Shown here piece after piece: positions 1 through 5,220 of a DNA stretch of 5,220 nucleotides (positions within the stretch are counted from its first letter, which is position 1; each line of letters starts with the position of its first letter). Below the pieces are notes generated by a model. It did not search any database. It worked only from the letters and a program-made list of their open reading frames with translations, and had not been told where the DNA came from. A program made the translations under genes and the position numbers. Source of the stretch: Bryobacterales bacterium (GTDB lineage Bacteria; Acidobacteriota; Terriglobia; Bryobacterales; Bryobacteraceae). The stretch is from the NCBI GenBank assembly GCA_003164075.1, contig PLRZ01000155.1, positions 198-5,417 of the forward strand, given 5' to 3'.

Positions 1-2366
1 ACGGCATGTACAAATCGAGCGACGGAGGTAAGAGCTGGCGCCATCTCGGACTGCGCGACGGCCAGCAGATTCCCGCCGTCCTGGTGGATCCGGACAATTC
101 CGACCGCCTCTTCGTGGCCGTGCTCGGCCACCCCTACGGACCCAACACCGAGCGCGGTGTGTACCGTTCCACCGACGGCGGCCAGAGTTTTCAGCAAGTC
201 TTATATAAGGACGACCGCACCGGCGCCATCGATCTGGCCTTCGACCCCACCAATCCGCGGACTGTCTTTGCGGTACTGTGGCAGGCGCAGCAAGGTCCCT
301 GGGAAAACGGCGCGTTCACCGGTCCTCACAGCGGACTTTTTAAGTCCACCGACGGCGGCGATAACTGGACTCAAGTTATTGGTGGATTGCCCACGTTCCA
401 GCAAGGGCTCGGCCGCATCGGCATCGCCATCGCGCCCAGCGATCGCAATCGGATGTACGCTCTGGTGGAGGCGGGTGGCTCGGGGCGCGGTAGGGCGGCG
501 GCCAACGGATCGGGCGGTGGACTATATCGCTCCGACGATGCCGGCGCCAACTGGAGCCACGTCAACGGCGAGAATCGCATCTACGGGCGCGGCTCCGACT
601 TCGCCTGCGTGCGCGTCGACCCCAAGAATAAGGACGCGATCTATGTCGCTAACACGTCCACTTATCGCTCCGACGATGCCGGCGTGAGTTTCACCGCCAT
701 CAAGGGCGCGCCCGGCGGCGACGACTACCACACCGTCTGGATCAATCCCAGGAATCCCGATATCATCCTGCTGGCGCTCGACCAGGGCGCCACCATCAGC
801 GTGAATCACGGCCGCACGTGGAGTTCCTGGTACAACCAGCCGACCGCGCAGTTCTACCACGTGAGTACCGACAATCAGGCACCCTACTGGGTCTACGGCG
901 GGCAGCAGGAGAGCGGATCGGCCGGCGTGGCCAGCCGCGGTAACGATGGCGCAATCACCTTTCGCGAATGGCATCCGGTGGGCGCCGCCGAATATGCCTA
1001 TGTGGCGCCCGATCCGCTGAACCCGCGCTGGGTTTACGGCGGCGGAATGGGCGGCAATACCGTCAGCCGCTGGGACCGCGTCACCGGCGAGGTGGAACAC
1101 TTCGGGCCGCAGGGCACTTTCCGCCACGTGCGCACGTTCCCGGTGCTATTCTCGCCCAAGGATCCACACATTCTCTACGTGGGATTTCAGTCCGTGGTGA
1201 AGACTGCCGATGGCGGCAAGACGTGGGAGACCATCAGCCCGGATCTTTCTCGCGAGTCGTACGATTTGCCCACGAGTGTAGCCTCTTATGGCGACGCCGC
1301 CAAGACTCAGGCGACCCGCCGGGGCGTGGTCTATTCCCTGGGACCATCGCCCCTGGACGTCAACGTGCTCTGGGCCGGCACCGATGACGGCCTCATCCAC
1401 GTCACTCGCGATGGCGGCAAGAACTGGAAGGACGTGACGCCGCCGGCCATGAAGCCGTGGAGCAAAGTGTCGCAACTCGACGCGTCGCATTTCGACGACC
1501 GCAGCGTCTACGCCGCTATCAACAGCCTGCGCCTGGACGACCTGAAGCCGCACATTTTCCGCACGCACGATAACGGCGCAACCTGGAAGGAGACGGTGCG
1601 CGGCCTGCCGGATGGTCCCATCAACGTAGTGCGCGCGGACCCGATCCGCAAGGGCCTGTTGTTCGCCGGCAGCGAACTGGCGGTATTCGTCTCTTTCAAC
1701 GATGGCGACGATTGGCAGCCGCTGCGGCTGAACATGCCGGCCACGTCGATCCGCGACCTGGTGATCCACGAGGAGGATCTGGTGGTGGGCACGCACGGGC
1801 GCGGCTTCTGGATTCTGGACGATATTTCACCGCTCCGGGAGATGTCGGCGGCCATCGGTTCGGCCGATGCGCACCTGTTCGCGCCGCGCCCCACGTGGCG
1901 ATTTCCGCGCGACACCAATAGCGACACTCCGCTGCCGCCGGAGGAGACCGCGGGGAAGAATCCGCCGGATGGCGCCATCCTTTATTACTATCTGAAGTCG
2001 GCCGTGGCCGGCGCGATGACGCTCGACGTGCTGGACGGCGAGTCCAAGGTAGTGGCCCATTTCTCCAGCGCGGACAAGGCGCCGCCGCCGAATCCGCAAC
2101 TGGATGTGCCCACTTACTGGCTGCGTCCTTTCCAGCCGCTGGCGACGGGCGCGGGGATGCATCGTTTCATCTGGGATCTGCACGGCGCCGCGGCGGCCGG
2201 GGGCAGGGGAGGGCGCGGCGGTGAACCGCCTATATCGGCGGTCTATATGGATACGCCAGTGAATGAGGGTCCGTGGATGCCAGCCGGGAAGTACACGGTC
2301 AAGCTGACAGTCGATGGCCAGAGTTACACGCAGGGGTTAGTGGTGAAGGCGGACCCGCGGCGATGA
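1..2366 (+). CDS. VPS10/sortilin-type BNR-repeat beta-propeller protein, 5'-partial (often annotated 'glycosyl hydrolase')
   Basis: The reading frame is open from the window edge (first full codon at position 3) to TGA at 2364-2366. The ATG at 6-8 is internal: it begins GMYKSSDGG, a blade motif found well inside this family, so the signal peptide and first blades lie upstream of the window. Residue numbers here count from that Met. Asp-box/BNR motifs (S-x-D-x-G-x-x-W/F) recur at about residues 4-11, 55-62, 114-121, 176-183, 222-229, 400-407, 467-474 and 520-527, with a degenerate one near 564-570. This fits a large propeller of the Sortilin-VPS10 class. VVGTHGRGFWILDDISPLRE (about 593-612) closes the propeller and is a hallmark of the bacterial family; a beta-rich C-terminal domain with a Gly/Arg-rich loop (731-739) follows. 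Members are normally exported. 'Glycosyl hydrolase' rests on fold similarity to GH74-like propellers; I see no catalytic residues to support it. The protein stops at KADPRR, earlier than I expect. Confidence 0.9.
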   Translation, partial: GMYKSSDGGKSWRHLGLRDGQQIPAVLVDPDNSDRLFVAVLGHPYGPNTERGVYRSTDGGQSFQQVLYKDDRTGAIDLAFDPTNPRTVFAVLWQAQQGPWENGAFTGPHSGLFKSTDGGDNWTQVIGGLPTFQQGLGRIGIAIAPSDRNRMYALVEAGGSGRGRAAANGSGGGLYRSDDAGANWSHVNGENRIYGRGSDFACVRVDPKNKDAIYVANTSTYRSDDAGVSFTAIKGAPGGDDYHTVWINPRNPDIILLALDQGATISVNHGRTWSSWYNQPTAQFYHVSTDNQAPYWVYGGQQESGSAGVASRGNDGAITFREWHPVGAAEYAYVAPDPLNPRWVYGGGMGGNTVSRWDRVTGEVEHFGPQGTFRHVRTFPVLFSPKDPHILYVGFQSVVKTADGGKTWETISPDLSRESYDLPTSVASYGDAAKTQATRRGVVYSLGPSPLDVNVLWAGTDDGLIHVTRDGGKNWKDVTPPAMKPWSKVSQLDASHFDDRSVYAAINSLRLDDLKPHIFRTHDNGATWKETVRGLPDGPINVVRADPIRKGLLFAGSELAVFVSFNDGDDWQPLRLNMPATSIRDLVIHEEDLVVGTHGRGFWILDDISPLREMSAAIGSADAHLFAPRPTWRFPRDTNSDTPLPPEETAGKNPPDGAILYYYLKSAVAGAMTLDVLDGESKVVAHFSSADKAPPPNPQLDVPTYWLRPFQPLATGAGMHRFIWDLHGAAAAGGRGGRGGEPPISAVYMDTPVNEGPWMPAGKYTVKLTVDGQSYTQGLVVKADPRR
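525..684 (+). repeat. Exact 22-bp direct repeat in adjacent propeller blades (525-546 and 663-684)
   Basis: The same 22 bases, beginning tatcgctccgacgatg, occur at 525-546 and 663-684. They are 138 bp (46 codons) apart and in frame, and both copies encode the blade motif YRSDDAG. The rest of the two blades differs at DNA level. A shorter 15-bp identity (tccaccgacggcggc) links two other Asp boxes at 168-182 and 345-359. This is the DNA trace of the blade repeat, by local duplication, conversion or shared codon choice. Confidence 0.8.
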
Positions 2367-2420
2367 GCGCGGCCCCGCCGGGACGACAAAACAAACTGTT
2401 CACGTAGCGGGTAGCCCGGT

Positions 2421-2489
2421 GAGCTTCAGTAGGGCAGGCTTCAGCCTTCCCCAGAGGGGACCCCGGACTTCAGTCCGCCTGCCGCAGCC
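2421..2489. repeat. Intergenic cluster of CTTCAG-centred palindromes (dispersed-repeat type)
   Basis: Directly downstream of the propeller gene lie two quasi-palindromes of the same design, aggct-tc-agcct (2436-2447) and ggact-tc-agtcc (2465-2476), and a third CTTCAG at 2424-2429. Between them is a perfect 5-bp hairpin tcccc-aga-gggga (2448-2460). The whole is bracketed by a 7-bp inverted repeat, ggcaggc (2433-2439) and gcctgcc (2477-2483), so it could fold as a branched structure on either strand. The pattern resembles the short palindromic repeats scattered between genes in Acidobacteriota genomes; that comparison is from memory. It could help end transcription of the upstream gene, but there is no T-tract, so it is not a classical intrinsic terminator. 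Confidence 0.6.
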
Positions 2490-2493
2490 TGAA

Positions 2494-2628
2494 GAGGCAC
2501 TTGCAGAATTCGAAGAAACCGCTTGCTTGCGCGCGCGGCTCGGAAAACGCAGCGATGATTCCACGGAACTTGTTACCGAGCCGCGACCGCCAGGGAGCGG
2601 GTTCGCCACCGAATTCTGCAAGTGCCTC
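2494..2628. mobile_element. MITE-like palindromic element, 135 bp, with 19-bp terminal inverted repeats
   Basis: The ends are perfect 19-bp inverted repeats: gaggcacttgcagaattcg at 2494-2512 and its reverse complement at 2610-2628. A second inverted pair lies inside, 2519-2543 against 2576-2600, matching at 20 of 25 positions, with a 32-base loop (2544-2575). The whole element can therefore fold into one long hairpin. It is flanked by a direct repeat, tgaa at 2490-2493 and 2629-2632 (extending to ctgaag if element ends are included), as expected of a target-site duplication. It has no transposase and no credible ORF; the peptides it yields (ACARGSE, SRDRQGA) are ones I recall as spurious translations of a repeat family in Acidobacteriota. 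It may be a non-autonomous transposable element or a REP/BIME-like structure. Inverted repeats and flanks are seen directly; mobility is inferred. Confidence 0.6.
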
Positions 2629-2632
2629 TGAA

Positions 2633-2741
2633 GTCTGCCCCACAATTCTCCGGAGTTGTTCGTACAAAGTCAATGCCCCGCCTTTGATCGGCCCTGCGCT
2701 CTCGTGGTTCTATAGCGCCGCAGGCGCGTCAGGCGAGCCTT
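2633..2741. other. Remainder of the convergent intergenic gap, with two small hairpins
   Basis: No gene is supported here. The 8-bp palindrome ctccggag (2648-2655) is flanked by pairing acaa (2642-2645) and ttgt (2656-2659), giving an 8-bp stem with a two-base bulge. A perfect 5-bp hairpin, gcgcc-gca-ggcgc, lies at 2715-2727, about 15 bases past the peptidase stop codon in that gene's direction. Either could contribute to ending peptidase transcription, but neither is followed by a run of U on the minus strand, so I do not call a terminator. Confidence 0.4.
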
Positions 2742-4868
2742 CTACTGGCCCCACTTATTCACCAGATTGTACGCATTCACGCTGCCGAGTCCGGTGGCGA
2801 AATTCCAACCCGTGCCGGCGTTGTATGCCGGCGCCGCCGCCGTGCTCGAGGTGGAGAGCTCGCCATTAGCCGAGGCAGTAGACCGGTGTCCGCGGCTCGA
2901 GGTGGACGTGGTAGCGCCGTAGCAGTTCACCGTGCCGGAGCAGTTGACCATGTTGTCGCCCTGGGTCACGCTGTTGAAAATGGTCCCTCCGTACTCCTTG
3001 GCCAGGGTGTAATATTCGGGGGCAGGATTGCCTTGTTTGCCGTGGTTCTGATTCACCAGGGCTTGAATGCCGGCCATCACGGGAGACGCGAACGACGTCC
3101 CGCCGGCGCCCGCCCAGGTGCTCGGCGCGCCGGTGCAGCGGGCCCCTCCGTTACGCGTGTCGGAAAAGCACATCACATAGTAATGACCCCAGATGCCGTC
3201 GGCGGCGAACAGCGAAACGTCCGGAATATCGCGGACTCCGTCGCCCGTGGAGTTGCTTTGCCACGAGGGTTTACCGTACCCTTTGCAGCTTCCTCCCACC
3301 ACTCCGGAGGTCGTCGGGGAACCGGTGGCGCACCCGCTGGGACCGCCGCTGCCGGCTACCACCTGCTGCAATCCCTCCTGCGTAGCGGTGCTGCTGCTGC
3401 AGAAACCGTTGGCGCCGGTGGCGCCGGCAGAAGCATATCCGGAGAACCTGACCAGCAGCGATCCGGCGCAGGAATCGTTCCAGGGGATCTCCGGAATGTA
3501 AGACTTGGCCGAGCCATAGGTCGCGGTATTGGTAGTATTCCAGTAAGTGCTGGTGCTGCCGTTCACGGTATCGCCGAAATCGGTGCCGCCTACTGCCACA
3601 TTGTACGGTGTGGATGCATAAGCGCTGACTCCGATTCCATGGGTTGCGCCGGTAGTGCCGGCATCGCAGGATGCCGCGCCCTCGTCGCCGGCGGAGACGA
3701 AGACCGACACGCCTTCCGCCGCTGCCTGCGCGAATACGGAATTGTACGCGGCATTCGCCGAAGCACCGTTTTCGGCTTCGCACTCGCCATAGCTCATGCT
3801 CATGATGGTTGGCGGTCCGGCTTTGGCGTTCACCATGTTTTGAATCGCGATCAGGCCGCCAAAGGTGGTCCTGGTATCGGCGCATGTGGCCACCTGGATG
3901 GCCGCCGAGGGAGCCGCGGCGCTGGCCCACTCCGCGTCCAGGGTTGTCTCTATGCCGTCGCTGTTGTACCCGGGGTCGGAGCAATTATTGGCACCGCTGG
4001 CCGGTGCGGGATGCACGGTAGTGAGCGAACCGGCGGGGTAGCTGGCCGTAAGCCCGAACGTAGTGCGGAAAGTGGTCCAATCGGCGGTGCTGTATAGGTC
4101 GCTATCCTCCACTACGGCGATGGTCTGCCCTTTTCCGGTGACGCCGGCCGTGAATAGCGGATTCAAGTTGTAGATGGTCGCCAGGTCGGCGGGCGTGACT
4201 GCCTGGTAGGTGGCGCCGCCGGAAGTGAAGGTGTAGCCGGCACGCGGTTTATTTAAGGTATGCGGCACGAAGTCGTGCATGGAGACTACGCCGGCCACCA
4301 CGGGCGCCAGCGCCTCCGGAATCATCGGGTCGCTCATGTTGGCGATGTGCGATTCGCCGTTCACATGGAGCTGATGGATCTCGGTGTGAAATGCCGTCCG
4401 GACTTGTCCCGCGGTACCCGAGAAATCGACGACCATGCCGCTGGGATATACCGAATTGACCTGGAAGCCCTGGGATTTGAGCCACCCGGTTACCGCGTCG
4501 ATATCTTCCCGCGCCGGTCCAAAGCTGGCGCCGAACTCCTCGGCAGTGAGCCAGCGATGGTAATTGGGCGACTGCGGATCCTGCTGCGATTCGATCAGTT
4601 GCCGGACTGCCAATTCCTGTTCGGCGGGGCGCTGCAACTGGAGAAGCATATGTTCCATCGCCAGACCGTCTTCCACCCGGCCGGCATCGTTCCCGGCGTT
4701 GGCCTGAGATCGCGTGTTGCCCGCCAGGCGGTGCAGCACATTGTCGTTCACCCGGGCAGTGACCAGTACCCGCGAACGCGGGCTCTGGGGTTGGATAGCC
4801 AGTGGAAAAGCCAGCGCCAGTAAAAGCGCGGGAATCGAAAAGACACCGAGGCGTGAATATCTGTGCAT
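2742..4868 (-). CDS. Secreted S53 (sedolisin/kumamolisin-family) peptidase, prepro form
   Basis: A 708-residue protein with the full order of the family. A signal peptide (hydrophobic core about 9-24, after the basic MHRYSR start) is followed by a pro-kumamolisin activation domain (about 33-200, including SPNYHRWLTAEEFGASFGP), a linker at about 200-220, and the catalytic domain to the C-terminus. Sedolisin residues are visible: Glu307 and Asp311 in ETTLDAEW, oxyanion Asp395 in SAGDEG, and nucleophile Ser592 in GGTSFASP. These serine-carboxyl peptidases usually work at acid pH after autocatalytic removal of the prodomain. All twelve cysteines (296 to 649) lie in the mature part, suggesting disulfides and export. 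Oddity: the C-terminal calcium site lacks its usual aspartates (Ser633, Asn689). The start is set by the signal peptide and an AGGAG site 4 bases upstream. The gene is monocistronic in this view and converges on the propeller gene. Family assignment is firm; substrate is unknown. Confidence 0.95.
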   Translation of the reverse strand: MHRYSRLGVFSIPALLLALAFPLAIQPQSPRSRVLVTARVNDNVLHRLAGNTRSQANAGNDAGRVEDGLAMEHMLLQLQRPAEQELAVRQLIESQQDPQSPNYHRWLTAEEFGASFGPAREDIDAVTGWLKSQGFQVNSVYPSGMVVDFSGTAGQVRTAFHTEIHQLHVNGESHIANMSDPMIPEALAPVVAGVVSMHDFVPHTLNKPRAGYTFTSGGATYQAVTPADLATIYNLNPLFTAGVTGKGQTIAVVEDSDLYSTADWTTFRTTFGLTASYPAGSLTTVHPAPASGANNCSDPGYNSDGIETTLDAEWASAAAPSAAIQVATCADTRTTFGGLIAIQNMVNAKAGPPTIMSMSYGECEAENGASANAAYNSVFAQAAAEGVSVFVSAGDEGAASCDAGTTGATHGIGVSAYASTPYNVAVGGTDFGDTVNGSTSTYWNTTNTATYGSAKSYIPEIPWNDSCAGSLLVRFSGYASAGATGANGFCSSSTATQEGLQQVVAGSGGPSGCATGSPTTSGVVGGSCKGYGKPSWQSNSTGDGVRDIPDVSLFAADGIWGHYYVMCFSDTRNGGARCTGAPSTWAGAGGTSFASPVMAGIQALVNQNHGKQGNPAPEYYTLAKEYGGTIFNSVTQGDNMVNCSGTVNCYGATTSTSSRGHRSTASANGELSTSSTAAAPAYNAGTGWNFATGLGSVNAYNLVNKWGQ

Positions 4869-4872
4869 ACCG

Positions 4873-4877
4873 CTCCT
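4873..4877 (-). promoter_or_regulatory. Ribosome-binding site of the S53 peptidase gene
   Basis: On the minus strand AGGAG lies 4 bases before the ATG whose complement is at 4866-4868. The spacing is slightly short but functional. It supports this ATG, which also gives a well-formed signal peptide. Confidence 0.7.
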
Positions 4878-5037
4878 GTGAGGTTGGCGCCGTCCCCCCG
4901 AGGAACTATTAGCGCATCACCTTTTGTGACGAGCGTAACACAGGGTTGGTTTACAAGGATCTGGTGAAGGGGCGGATTTCTTTTCGATAGGGTACTAGTC
5001 CGCAGTCTCTGAAGTGAGGCACGGAAAGCGGGGCGCC
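4878..5037 (-). other. Leader and upstream region of the peptidase gene, no gene and no confident promoter
   Basis: This is AT-richer than the flanking coding DNA and is where a promoter for the peptidase gene should lie. I could not find a -35/-10 pair with good matches and 16-18 bp spacing, nor an ECF-type GGAAC element. The only local symmetry is tcac-ctttt-gtga (4917-4929), a 4-bp inverted repeat that is too short to call an operator. Short ORFs crossing the area on both strands run into the repeats and look accidental. Confidence 0.4.
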
Positions 5038-5054
5038 ACAGCCGGAAAGGCTGT
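5038..5054. repeat. Short hairpin repeat acagcc-ggaaa-ggctgt
   Basis: A perfect 6-bp inverted repeat with a 5-base loop. Read on the minus strand it gives a phrase close to 'gggacagcctttccggctgt', which I recognise from memory as a common intergenic repeat in Acidobacteriota; copy number cannot be judged from one window. Confidence 0.5.
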
Positions 5055-5093
5055 CCCACAAGGCGAGCGCCGATACAATCGAGTGATGGAAGT

Positions 5094-5118
5094 GTCGCCA
5101 GCCGGGATGGCTGGCGAC
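5094..5118. repeat. Perfect 10-bp-stem hairpin gtcgccagcc-gggat-ggctggcgac
   Basis: The arms at 5094-5103 and 5109-5118 are exact reverse complements around a 5-base loop. It is the strongest small hairpin in the window and has no T-tract on either strand, so it reads as a dispersed palindrome and not a terminator. The short ORF that starts at 5086 and runs through it is not credible as a gene. Confidence 0.65.
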
Positions 5119-5176
5119 TCGGTGGCCGCGCCTCCGCAACTGGCAAGCCTCAATACAGTCTCGTATTTCGCCCACA

Positions 5177-5193
5177 CAGGCAATTTCTGCCTG
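5177..5193. repeat. Short hairpin caggca-atttc-tgcctg followed by a G8 run
   Basis: A perfect 6-bp inverted repeat with a 5-base loop, followed by eight G (5193-5200). The left flank reads cccaca while the right flank is only G, so the palindrome may once have been longer and the right side has degenerated. It belongs to the same repeat-rich tract as the two hairpins before it. Confidence 0.45.
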
Positions 5194-5220
5194 GGGGGGG
5201 AAATGGGCTGAGCCATTCCT

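Noticed and set aside
522..1796. Minus-strand open frames of about 200 codons opposite the propeller gene (522-1127 and 1146-1796)
   Set aside because: They are shadows of the GC-rich BNR coding sequence, with no start signals and no recognisable domains.
2400..2741. CRISPR array or tandem repeat array in the intergenic gap
   Set aside because: The repeats are inverted and of unlike sequence, with no regular repeat-spacer spacing and no cas genes in view.
2501..2869. A 122-codon plus-strand frame starting inside the MITE-like element
   Set aside because: Its first half is a translation of the inverted-repeat element and its second half runs antisense into the peptidase C-terminus. It has no ribosome-binding site.
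2886..4097. A 403-codon open frame on the plus strand, antisense to the peptidase gene
   Set aside because: It lies wholly opposite a firmly identified S53 peptidase. Its translation is rich in Gly, Ala, Arg and Val with no domain, as expected of the complement of a high-GC gene.
4917..4929. tcac-ctttt-gtga as an operator in the peptidase leader
   Set aside because: A 4-bp inverted repeat is expected by chance and is not tied to a recognisable promoter.
4951..5175. A 74-codon minus-strand frame upstream of the peptidase gene (and its overlapping neighbours)
   Set aside because: The peptide is a translation of the hairpin repeats (LWDSLSGCGA and similar), a known type of false ORF, and nothing else supports it.
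5193..5200. A G8 run as a phase-variation tract
   Set aside because: It is not inside or near the start of a supportable gene. It adjoins a degenerate palindrome.
5074..5211. TACAAT at 5074-5079 as a -10 box for a small 41-codon ORF starting at 5086
   Set aside because: No acceptable -35 lies 16-18 bp upstream, the ATG is only 6 bases after the box, there is no Shine-Dalgarno site, and the ORF runs through two hairpin repeats.

Overview
The window looks like chromosomal DNA from a high-GC, soil-type member of the Acidobacteriota, probably from the Solibacter/Bryobacter side. This is inference from three things: a secreted VPS10/sortilin-type beta-propeller of the class abundant in that phylum, a secreted S53 (sedolisin/kumamolisin) peptidase of the kind those genomes carry in many copies, and intergenic DNA packed with short palindromic repeats whose accidental translations (for example ACARGSE and SRDRQGA) I associate from memory with that group. 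No search was run.

Layout. Positions 1-2366 (+) hold the 3' part of a large VPS10/BNR-repeat propeller protein; its start lies outside the window. Positions 2367-2741 are a non-coding gap between convergent genes. The gap contains a block of CTTCAG-centred palindromes, then a compact 135-bp element with 19-bp perfect terminal inverted repeats and a short flanking direct repeat (a MITE-like insertion, apparently nested in an older repeat), then two small hairpins. Positions 2742-4868 (-) hold a complete 708-residue prepro-S53 peptidase with signal peptide, activation prodomain and the Glu/Asp/Asp/Ser catalytic set. Positions 4869-5220 are non-coding: the leader of the peptidase gene with a clear AGGAG ribosome-binding site, then three unrelated short hairpin repeats.

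How it fits together. Both genes encode proteins that are, or are likely to be, exported, but they face each other and are not an operon, so nothing shows that they act together. The peptidase is probably an acid-active extracellular endopeptidase used to break down protein. The propeller protein has no catalytic role that can be assigned from sequence.

I found no convincing novel multi-gene system. The points most worth a second look are the nested MITE-like element at 2494-2628, the loss of both aspartate calcium ligands in the peptidase, and the early C-terminal end of the propeller protein directly before the repeat-rich gap.
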